From an uncultured Veillonella sp. (GTDB taxonomy: Bacteria > Bacillota > Negativicutes > Veillonellales > Veillonellaceae), in the NCBI GenBank assembly GCA_900549845.1, contig URPT01000007.1:1-26363 (forward strand): DNA of 26,363 nucleotides. Reading direction: 5' to 3'. Under the pieces are notes generated by a model. It saw nothing but the letters and a program-made list of their open reading frames with translations, searched no databases and was not told the DNA's origin. The position numbers were made by a program, and so were the translations under genes. Shown here piece by piece: positions 15,773 to 23,014 of this stretch; position 1 is the stretch's first letter, and the number at the start of each line of letters is the position of its first letter.

Positions 15773-16876
15773 TTAGGCTAACTCTTTTTCTACTAACGCC
15801 AAGGCACTAGCAATCACCTTATCCATATCGTAATATTTATATTCCCCTAAACGACCACCAAAGATAACATTGGAAATCGTTTCAGCCTTTTTAACATATT
15901 TTGCGTAAAGGTCTAAATTCTTTACATCGTTCACTGGATAATAGGCTTCTTCGCCGATTTTCCAGTCTTTTGGATATTCTTTAGTTACATATGTAACAGG
16001 TTGTGTACCAAATTCAAAGTGTTTATGCTCGATGATACGAGTATAAGGAATATCGCCTTCTGTATAGTTCACAACGGCAACGCCTTGATGATTTTCCTCT
16101 TCAAGACGTTCTGTTTCAAAGTGAAGACCACGATATTCTAAAACACCTTCAGAATAACCAAAGTATTCATCAATAGGACCTGTATAGATGATCGTATCTG
16201 CCAAGGCTTCGTATTCATCACGATGTTTAAGGAAGTCAACGCCTAAACGAACTTCGATGCCCTCTAACATGCGTTCAATCATCTTCGTATAACCGCCCAT
16301 AGGAATTCCTTGGAAACGGTCATTAAAGTAGTTATTATCATATGTATAACGAACTGGTAATCGTTTAATAATGAAAGCTGGCAATTCTGTACATTTACGG
16401 CCCCATTGTTTTTCCGTATATCCTTTGATGAGCTTTTCATAAATATCTGTACCTACAAGACTAATGGCTTGCTCTTCTAAGTTCTTTGGTTCACTTGTAA
16501 TAGCAGCCCGTTGTTTTGTAATGATATCCTGTGCCTCTTTTGGAGTACGAATATTCCACATTTTAGAGAATGTATTCATATTAAACGGCAAATTGTACAT
16601 TTCACCTTTATAATTTGCTACAGGGCTATTTACATAGTGATTGAACTCAGCAAATTGATTAACATAATCCCACACATGCTTCAAAGATGTATGGAAAATA
16701 TGGGCACCATACACGTGAATGTTAATATCATCTTTGCTTTCACAATATAGATTACCTGCTATATGACTGCGACGATCGATAACAAGTACAGATTTACCAC
16801 GCTTATGCGCCTCATGGGCAAATACAGCACCAAATGGGCCCGCCCCAACTACTAAATAATCAAATTGTTTTTTCAT
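15773..16876 (-). CDS. glf: UDP-galactopyranose mutase
   Basis: This is a 367-residue flavoenzyme interconverting UDP-galactopyranose and UDP-galactofuranose in the cytoplasm. It has the FAD-binding VVGAGPFGAVFA (10-20), YGAHIFHTS (57-64), YTEKQWGRKC and PMGGYTKMIERML, all typical of bacterial Glf, and the full family length. The start has AAGGA seven bases upstream. It begins 11 bases after the acyltransferase gene ends. Its presence means the polysaccharide very probably contains galactofuranose. Confidence 0.97.
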   Translation of the reverse strand: MKKQFDYLVVGAGPFGAVFAHEAHKRGKSVLVIDRRSHIAGNLYCESKDDINIHVYGAHIFHTSLKHVWDYVNQFAEFNHYVNSPVANYKGEMYNLPFNMNTFSKMWNIRTPKEAQDIITKQRAAITSEPKNLEEQAISLVGTDIYEKLIKGYTEKQWGRKCTELPAFIIKRLPVRYTYDNNYFNDRFQGIPMGGYTKMIERMLEGIEVRLGVDFLKHRDEYEALADTIIYTGPIDEYFGYSEGVLEYRGLHFETERLEEENHQGVAVVNYTEGDIPYTRIIEHKHFEFGTQPVTYVTKEYPKDWKIGEEAYYPVNDVKNLDLYAKYVKKAETISNVIFGGRLGEYKYYDMDKVIASALALVEKELA

Positions 16877-16886
16877 ATGTATATCC

Positions 16887-17858
16887 TTATTTTTTCATTC
16901 CAAGACATAGCAATCGTGAATAATGATTTTTTCTTAAAATATAACCTATCAAGATAGATAGAATTGTAGATGCTAAGAAGCACACAATAAAAGCTTCATA
17001 GTACAATCCTAATTTAGACCAAAGTACAATTCTGAATGGAATTTTAACAATATCACTAAAGATATAAACATCCATGGAGACAGTACCTAAAAAGATCAAA
17101 AGTGTTTTATATAATCCGATTCTAGATGAGATTTGGTTAGCTATATAGTATGTAATAGTAATCCCCGAAACTGCTGTTATAAGAGTAAGTATTTTAAACA
17201 CATTAATATCATGTAGTAATGCATAATTACCTACACTAAAAATCACAAGAGATGTAAGGGCTACTCCTGCGGATTTCATATAATCTAATAGCATATATTT
17301 CTTTATATATAAGCCTAAGATATAGAAGAATTGGAAGTACAATATCTTTGATACCATAGGTACAGAAAAGATATTTAATACATCAGATAACATGCCAATG
17401 ATGAAAGATAAGATTAATAAACCTAAATTTACACGTTTAACCAATAAGGCAATAATGATTGAAATAAAGAACAAGCAATATAAAAACCATAGTTCTCCAT
17501 CAGGATTGATACCTATTAATATTTTCCATATATCTTGTGGATTAATTTGCTGATTTGCAAATTTTGATAAAGCTAATTTGAAAGGAAAATACAATAAACC
17601 AATAGTGAAATAAGGAACCATTAACCGTATACTTTTATCTTTTACGAATTTTTGGAAGCCCTCTTTCAAAGGTATATGCATAAAATAGCCAGCTACAAAG
17701 AAGAATACAGGCATATGGAAGCTATAAATTATAGTCCGCATCAAATATAAAGGATAACTAGCAATACCGCTAGCACTTGCTTGGTCTGGAACAGAATGGC
17801 CCAAAACAACAAGCAAAATTGCAATCCCCTTCATAATATCAAAACTACTATCCCTCAT
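16887..17858 (-). CDS. Acyltransferase 3 family membrane protein
   Basis: This 323-residue polytopic inner-membrane protein has about ten hydrophobic segments. It opens with SFDIMKGIAILLVVLGHS and includes IIYSFHMPVFFFVAGYF, the hallmark segments of the acyltransferase-3 (OafA/WecH) family that O-acylates glycans or lipids. It lacks the extra SGNH domain of OafA-type fusions. The start at 17858 follows GGGGG at close spacing. It lies between the initiating transferase gene and glf, so it probably acetylates a residue of this repeat unit. It is very AT-rich, as is usual for O-antigen genes. Confidence 0.88.
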   Translation of the reverse strand: MRDSSFDIMKGIAILLVVLGHSVPDQASASGIASYPLYLMRTIIYSFHMPVFFFVAGYFMHIPLKEGFQKFVKDKSIRLMVPYFTIGLLYFPFKLALSKFANQQINPQDIWKILIGINPDGELWFLYCLFFISIIIALLVKRVNLGLLILSFIIGMLSDVLNIFSVPMVSKILYFQFFYILGLYIKKYMLLDYMKSAGVALTSLVIFSVGNYALLHDINVFKILTLITAVSGITITYYIANQISSRIGLYKTLLIFLGTVSMDVYIFSDIVKIPFRIVLWSKLGLYYEAFIVCFLASTILSILIGYILRKNHYSRLLCLGMKK

Positions 17859-17868
17859 AATCCCCCGA

Positions 17869-19305
17869 CTAATAAGCCCCTTTCGATTTAACGACAGCCA
17901 ACACAGTTTTCAATAAATATACAATATCGATCCACACAGACCAGTTATGAACATACCAAGAGTCCATTAATACCCGTTCTTCATAGGTAGTATCGCTACG
18001 ACCGCTCACTTGCCATACACCGGTAATCCCTGGTGGTACAAGGTAAAAGTCGTTGATATAGTCGCCGTATTTTACGATTTCATCGCGCACGATAGGGCGT
18101 GGACCTACAAGACTCATATCCCCAACGAGAACATTCCACAATTGTGGCAATTCATCAAGACTCGTTTTACGTAGGAATTTACCAATTCTTGTAACACGAG
18201 GATCATCTTTTAATTTGAAATCTCGTTCCCATTCTTCACGAGCTGCAGGATTTTCTTTCAAATATACCTCTAGCGCCTCTTGCGCATTAGGCACCATGGA
18301 GCGGAATTTATAGCATGGGAACTCTTTACCACCTTGGCCAACGCGCTTGTGGCCAAATACGATAGGACCTGGAGAATCTAGATAAATCAATACAGCTACG
18401 ATGGCGAGAATTGGCAAAATCAAGATGCCACCACAAACAGTAGCAACAATATCAAAGATGCGTTTCATAATACGGTTAGATTTACGAGCCAAGTTATTTT
18501 GTACCCGCAATACAACGGCTTGCTCTTCCATCATGCCACGCGCCGTAATGTTACTTGTAGGCAAACCGAATAACTCAGGTACAAAGGCAACGCGCTTTAC
18601 TAATAGTTGCAAGTGATTAATCAAGGATACTAACTTTTTAGGCTCTAACCCTGGTGCACAAATAAGGACTGTTTGTACTCCTGTATCTTTAATAACTCTT
18701 TCAACATCAGAAAAAGCACCGAGACATGGATATTCTTGAGCAATGGTAGAGGATTTAGGATTATCATCTACATAACCAATAATCTTATAGGTAGCAATTG
18801 GCATACGATCTAAAGATTTCTTTACGAGCTCTGCTGTTTTACCTGCACCAACGAGAAGGACTGGTATATTTAAGTATCCTGCTTTTGAAAGAATTTTACC
18901 TACAATAAAACGACTACTAAAGATAAAGAGCAGCATAAATAGATAGGCAAAGATAACAAAGAGTCGAGATACATCGTTGATTACATGACCTGTGTACATG
19001 AGCACAATGGATACAACAACGCCAATAGTGATACTACGGAATAAGTTCTTCATCGTATCCCAATAAGGAGATACTACAGAATAGGCATTATTGAGCAATA
19101 ATATGGCTAAAAATACGAAAGGTATAACACCATATACATAGATTTCATCTACCTTAAAATTTGAACTTACTGGTAACAATGGCAAGTTTAAACGCAAATG
19201 ATAGGCAGCTAATGTGCCTAACACAATAGAAACATAATCTGCTATAAGCACTATGATTTTGCTAATAAGCAATTTGTTGTGATTATTATATCCAGAACTA
19301 TTCAT
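17869..19305 (-). CDS. wbaP: Undecaprenyl-phosphate sugar-phosphate transferase (WbaP type)
   Basis: This 478-residue polyisoprenyl-phosphate hexose-1-phosphate transferase starts repeat-unit synthesis by placing a sugar phosphate on undecaprenyl phosphate. It has about four N-terminal membrane segments (residues 12-140), a Rossmann-like domain (LLVGAGKTAE, 150-159) and a C-terminal catalytic domain with a membrane-anchoring hydrophobic stretch. That domain carries YKFRSM (332-337), TSLDELPQLWN (381-391), GDMSLVGPRP (395-404) and PGITGVWQVSGRS. Length and layout fit the galactose-specific WbaP group, but sugar choice is not certain. The ATG at 19305 is chosen because the sequence before it is a leader containing a terminator hairpin; the frame remains open to a TTG at 19386 by chance. 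It is the first gene of the O-antigen operon. Confidence 0.93.
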   Translation of the reverse strand: MNSSGYNNHNKLLISKIIVLIADYVSIVLGTLAAYHLRLNLPLLPVSSNFKVDEIYVYGVIPFVFLAILLLNNAYSVVSPYWDTMKNLFRSITIGVVVSIVLMYTGHVINDVSRLFVIFAYLFMLLFIFSSRFIVGKILSKAGYLNIPVLLVGAGKTAELVKKSLDRMPIATYKIIGYVDDNPKSSTIAQEYPCLGAFSDVERVIKDTGVQTVLICAPGLEPKKLVSLINHLQLLVKRVAFVPELFGLPTSNITARGMMEEQAVVLRVQNNLARKSNRIMKRIFDIVATVCGGILILPILAIVAVLIYLDSPGPIVFGHKRVGQGGKEFPCYKFRSMVPNAQEALEVYLKENPAAREEWERDFKLKDDPRVTRIGKFLRKTSLDELPQLWNVLVGDMSLVGPRPIVRDEIVKYGDYINDFYLVPPGITGVWQVSGRSDTTYEERVLMDSWYVHNWSVWIDIVYLLKTVLAVVKSKGAY

Positions 19306-19323
19306 ACTAATACCCCAAACTAT

Positions 19324-19366
19324 AAAAAAAGGTTGTTTTCTCAATACAATTTTTAAGAAAACAACC
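19324..19366 (-). terminator. Terminator-like hairpin (attenuator) in wbaP leader
   Basis: GGTTGTTTTCT (19331-19341) pairs perfectly with AGAAAACAACC (19356-19366) over 11 bp. On the minus strand it exits into seven T residues, ending about 18 bases before the wbaP ATG. There is no room for a promoter between it and the gene, so every wbaP transcript must read through it. It would also stop read-through from the upstream ligase gene. Confidence 0.8.
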
Positions 19367-19405
19367 TCTAAACCATACGAATACAATGTACCAATATTTA
19401 CATAT

Positions 19406-19414
19406 ATTGTATCA
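19406..19414 (-). promoter_or_regulatory. Candidate promoter of the O-antigen operon
   Basis: On the minus strand TGATACAAT forms an extended -10 element (TACAAT at 19411-19406). The -35 is poor. Transcription would start near 19399 and give a leader of about 94 bases that contains the attenuator hairpin. It lies in the 265-base gap 19306-19570, which otherwise holds only the hairpin and the short repeats at 19553-19596. Confidence 0.5.
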
Positions 19415-19552
19415 TATTCAAAAGTTTAAAACTATGAAAAAACATAGATTTTAGCTATCTTTTATGCAGTTTTTTGGAGATTTTGGGTCTATTTAAATTA
19501 GACATAAAAATCAATTAAATAATGCGTAAATATTTCCTAAATAACCCTGTGA

Positions 19553-19596
19553 TTCTCAATTAATTCTCAATTAACTCTCAATTGTTTTCAATTGAA
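19553..19596. repeat. 11-bp tandem repeats at the 3' end of the ligase gene
   Basis: TTCTCAATTAA occurs twice head to tail (19553-19563, 19564-19574), followed by CTCTCAATTGT (19575-19585) and a more diverged fourth copy (TTTCAATTGAA). The array overlaps the last codons and stop of the ligase gene. As 11 is not a multiple of 3, copy-number change would shift the C-terminal frame. Confidence 0.7.
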
Positions 19597-20770
19597 TCAT
19601 GATGCCCATAACAATCCAAAACATGCGAATACCAGATGAATTTCCCCACGTATAATCAACTGATCCAAATAGGAATAAGTAACTAATTAAACCTACAAGG
19701 ATTGATAAATCATAAGGGTTTCGTGTCTTCACATAGTGTTTCAACGATTTACAGAACATAAAAATTGAGAATCCTAAGAAACCAACGAGGCCTAATAGAC
19801 CAGATTCAGAGGCTATTTGCAATAAATTATTATGAGAATGGCCTAAATCTTGAGTTTCTTGTTTTAATTTATAGTGCTCTCGATATGTTTTTTGCCATAA
19901 TCCAGGACCGACACCTGTTACAGGGTGGTCCATAATCATTTGCTTATCTGCTTCCCATACATAAATACGGCCCAAATTTGAACCATCTGTGCTTATATTA
20001 AAAGTACTTTCAAAACGAGCTACATAGGCTTGATTGCTACTAAATGCATATCCTATACCTACAACAGCTACAAGTAGTACTAATACATAGCGAATATTTA
20101 CAAAGCAATAGCGCAATGTAATGAGCGCACCATTAATGCCATTAAATAACCAGGAACCACGGCTTTGGTTCCCCCACATGCCTAATAGCATGCCAAACAA
20201 AGAAAATACAGCAGATTTTCTTACATACGAAGGAAATCTCTTATCATAGGCAGCAATTAATGCTAATGGAAAAGCCAATGTTAACAACATGGCAAGTCCC
20301 ATCATAGAGCCGTGTATAACACCACCTGCACGACCTCCTGGTCCTAAGTTATAGCCCAATAAATATTGGGCAAAGGCCGATACAGCATCGACGCCCATAT
20401 ACACAAAAAATACTGATAATATGGCGTATAATTTGCGAGAACTCTTAATACATAGCAGAATTGGGACGATGACTAATACCTTCCAAACCCAAATATTGAA
20501 GAAATATTTAGTAGTCACCGCTATATCGGTACTAATTAATGCGGATGGCAATACGCATAGTAACATGCCTACATAGGCCCATCCATATTGGCGTATGGAC
20601 TGTGGTACAGAGATTTCATGTCGTCTATACCAACAAGTTACTAAGGTCATCAATATAATAAGGCTATATATTAAATTCCCTAATGCCATAGATGACCGCG
20701 TCGTACATATCATCAGTGAAATGAGTACGGTCAGCACCATTTCAGAATTCTTAATTATCCAAGATTGCAT
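19571..20770 (-). CDS. waaL: O-antigen ligase family protein (WaaL-like)
   Basis: This 399-residue polytopic inner-membrane protein has about 12 membrane segments. The ligase moves finished polysaccharide from undecaprenyl diphosphate to lipid A-core on the periplasmic face. Key features are GNQSRGSW (200-207), NLGRIYVWEADKQMIMDHP, GVGPGLW (286-292) and the loop HSHNNLLQIASESG (311-324) with the ligase-type HxHNN. The position next to core-type glycosyltransferases rather than the flippase supports ligase over polymerase. The start at 20770 has AAGGGG five bases upstream. Its C-terminal codons lie within short tandem repeats. Confidence 0.85.
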   Translation of the reverse strand: MQSWIIKNSEMVLTVLISLMICTTRSSMALGNLIYSLIILMTLVTCWYRRHEISVPQSIRQYGWAYVGMLLCVLPSALISTDIAVTTKYFFNIWVWKVLVIVPILLCIKSSRKLYAILSVFFVYMGVDAVSAFAQYLLGYNLGPGGRAGGVIHGSMMGLAMLLTLAFPLALIAAYDKRFPSYVRKSAVFSLFGMLLGMWGNQSRGSWLFNGINGALITLRYCFVNIRYVLVLLVAVVGIGYAFSSNQAYVARFESTFNISTDGSNLGRIYVWEADKQMIMDHPVTGVGPGLWQKTYREHYKLKQETQDLGHSHNNLLQIASESGLLGLVGFLGFSIFMFCKSLKHYVKTRNPYDLSILVGLISYLFLFGSVDYTWGNSSGIRMFWIVMGIMIQLKTIES

Positions 20771-20838
20771 ACTAACCCCTTTTCACCTACATAGCTACAA
20801 TCTAATTTTCATCATATTAACATCTATTTTATAGATAT

Positions 20839-21783
20839 CTATTTTACACGTAACAATGGTTTCAGATGTTCTTGAATCTCTTGCTCATATTGATCGAGTA
20901 ATTCATAGCGTTTTCTGTATTGGCTACGTTTTTGTGATTTAATTTCTTCAATAGGTTTACGATATTCCTCTAATGGAATGTTGAAGAAACGGTCATCACT
21001 ACATACAACACCACCAGATTCCTCCCACAATGGATCTAGCTCAGCTACCTTAGCGCGATGACCGCGAACTAAGTGTGTATTTGCATAAAAGCCTTCATCA
21101 GATACGGCATAAATGGATTCGACCTTACAAAGGACCGCAATATGGCGTAATAGGAACATAATGAAGTTTTTTGGTCGATACCCAAACATCTTTTTAGTAA
21201 CTGTTTTAGCATTATCAAGGCCATCTTTATATCCTTGAATCGTGCCAATCCACATAGCAGGTTCTCCATTAAAACCTTTACCAAAGCGGAAATTAGCATG
21301 GTATACGCCTTGTTTACCCAAGGTTAGTAACAAGGTTAAAAAACCTTCTTTTCGTTGACCCGGTCCATAATATAAACGGGCCACCATATCAAGATCTTCT
21401 GATTCCCATACAATAAAGCCACGATTCATACGACTTACATCGTCATAAATATTATCTGGATCTACAGAATACATTTCGCGAATGGCTTCATCTGTAAACA
21501 CATCTTTTAAATAATCAAAATGATTAACAATAGCCTCTAATCGTTCCTGTGGTGTTGAGCTTTTAAACAAGAAATATCGCGTCATTAACTCAAATAGACC
21601 AACTTGACGGTCTAACAATGTTGGATCTGGCGTATAGCTTGCAAAATAGTTCTCTAGTGCCTCTATTTCTCGTTTATTGCGGATAGAGCGCATTGTATGA
21701 AGGAAAGTGCGTCGTGTTTCCCTCCAACTACGTTTGCCGTAAATCTTACGACCTCGCTGCCATTGTGTTTCTAAATATCCCAT
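20839..21783 (-). CDS. VirK/YbjX family protein (DUF535)
   Basis: This 314-residue protein resembles the VirK/YbjX (DUF535) family. Indicators are LTLGKQGVYHANFRFG, AMWIGTIQGYKD, the repeated basic pattern around VTKKMFGYRPKNFIMFLLRHIA, and AVSDEGFYANTHLVRGHR. Family members are associated with envelope integrity or lipid A-related phenotypes in enterobacteria, but no reaction is established. The C-terminus is a basic helix (SQKRSQYRKRYELLDQYEQEIQEH). The start at 21783 has AGGAG six bases upstream. It lies between the GT4 and ligase genes, which places it in the LPS core unit. Confidence 0.85.
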   Translation of the reverse strand: MGYLETQWQRGRKIYGKRSWRETRRTFLHTMRSIRNKREIEALENYFASYTPDPTLLDRQVGLFELMTRYFLFKSSTPQERLEAIVNHFDYLKDVFTDEAIREMYSVDPDNIYDDVSRMNRGFIVWESEDLDMVARLYYGPGQRKEGFLTLLLTLGKQGVYHANFRFGKGFNGEPAMWIGTIQGYKDGLDNAKTVTKKMFGYRPKNFIMFLLRHIAVLCKVESIYAVSDEGFYANTHLVRGHRAKVAELDPLWEESGGVVCSDDRFFNIPLEEYRKPIEEIKSQKRSQYRKRYELLDQYEQEIQEHLKPLLRVK

Positions 21784-21822
21784 CTCAAACTCCTATCCAC
21801 TAAAAACTACCAAACCTTATCA

Positions 21823-22908
21823 TTACTTATCAGTGGAGTGTAAATTATCTATAATCGTAACTAATTCATCTGCCACACGATTAATAATGAATCGCTGTTC
21901 CACAACTTGTCGTGCCTTTGTGATGATATTTGGCAAGTCTACAGCATCACTCATCACATGTTCCATAGCTTGTTGTAAGCTGTGTTCGTTCAAAGGATCT
22001 ACAATAAATCCAGATTCACCATCGTCTATGATTTCTCGCTGAGCCCCAGAGCCACTTGTAATGACTGGTACACCGCAATACATAGCCTCACAAATAACGA
22101 GACCAAAGGCTTCACGCGTTATCGTTGGCAATAGTAAGCAATCTATGGATCTATATAAACCTTCAATATCTCGTGTAAAGCCTATAAATTCAACGTAAGA
22201 ATGCATTTGATGTGCATGTATATAATCTTTTAATTTCTTAATTTGATCCTCTGTACCAGCCCCCGATATAATCAATCGAACATCGGGATTGTTTTGATGA
22301 ATCTGTTCCAGAGCACTTAAAATCAGATACAAACCTTTCCGTTCTGTTATACGCGCACTATAGCCAAAGGTTCTAACCTTATATTTCATGGGAACAGCAT
22401 CTGAAAAGGACTGGAATCGGTTCGGATCAATACCATTATATACAACATGGTATTTGCTAGTATCCTTAATAGCAGGCGTCATAAGATCGTCATAAACAAG
22501 TTTAGACACACAAACAAAGGCATCTACTTGTGCATTGATCCATCTATGATATATATCTGTTTTACCAGGTACAAGATTATGCTTTATAAACACCAATTTA
22601 GCACCTGTTAACTGCTTAAGAGCAATACAGAATAAGATATATTTACCAGAGTGGCATACAATTGTATTAATCCCCTGTTCTTTCATCTGTTTAGCTACCG
22701 CATTAACAGATAGAAAACCCTTCAAGGTATAGAGATTGGCAGTCATCACATGGCCCACTTGAGCATACCGAGATTGCATATCTTCATTCGATTGGTCCAC
22801 TAAGATGTACGCAGTCCTATGTCGTTGTTGTAATTGCTTACAAATATCATATACATATTGTTCACCGCCACCCCAAATTTTGGCGCCTACAACATTGATT
22901 ATAGACAT
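21823..22908 (-). CDS. Family 4 glycosyltransferase
   Basis: This 361-residue GT-B retaining glycosyltransferase is likely involved in LPS core assembly. The N-terminal GAKIWGGGEQYVYD is the acceptor-side glycine-rich start. The C-terminal domain carries GYSARITERKGL (182-193) and the donor-binding EAFGLVICE (266-274, the EX7E motif), followed by AMYCGVPVITSGSGAQREI. The start at 22908 follows AGGAGG at five bases. A 106-base gap with a perfect inverted repeat precedes it. Confidence 0.92.
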   Translation of the reverse strand: MSIINVVGAKIWGGGEQYVYDICKQLQQRHRTAYILVDQSNEDMQSRYAQVGHVMTANLYTLKGFLSVNAVAKQMKEQGINTIVCHSGKYILFCIALKQLTGAKLVFIKHNLVPGKTDIYHRWINAQVDAFVCVSKLVYDDLMTPAIKDTSKYHVVYNGIDPNRFQSFSDAVPMKYKVRTFGYSARITERKGLYLILSALEQIHQNNPDVRLIISGAGTEDQIKKLKDYIHAHQMHSYVEFIGFTRDIEGLYRSIDCLLLPTITREAFGLVICEAMYCGVPVITSGSGAQREIIDDGESGFIVDPLNEHSLQQAMEHVMSDAVDLPNIITKARQVVEQRFIINRVADELVTIIDNLHSTDK

Positions 22909-22951
22909 AGGTTCCTCCTATCATACACATATCAATACACATTTAGTAACA

Positions 22952-22995
22952 TCTATTGATGTATACGAAATACTGATTACATATACATCAATAGA
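22952..22995. repeat. 14-bp perfect inverted repeat upstream of the GT4 gene
   Basis: TCTATTGATGTATA (22952-22965) and TATACATCAATAGA (22982-22995) are perfect inverse copies around 16 bases. There is no T-tract on either exit, so it is not an intrinsic terminator. An operator for a dimeric regulator or an mRNA processing hairpin is possible. Confidence 0.6.
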
Positions 22996-23014
22996 CTATT
23001 ATCATTTAATTATA

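Noticed and set aside
19306..19386. N-terminal extension of the WbaP-type protein from a TTG at 19386
   Set aside because: The extension would translate the terminator hairpin, has no ribosome site and precedes the normal family N-terminus.
19387..19570. JUMPstart/ops element in front of the O-antigen operon
   Set aside because: No GGCGGTAG-like ops sequence is present in the leader or gap.
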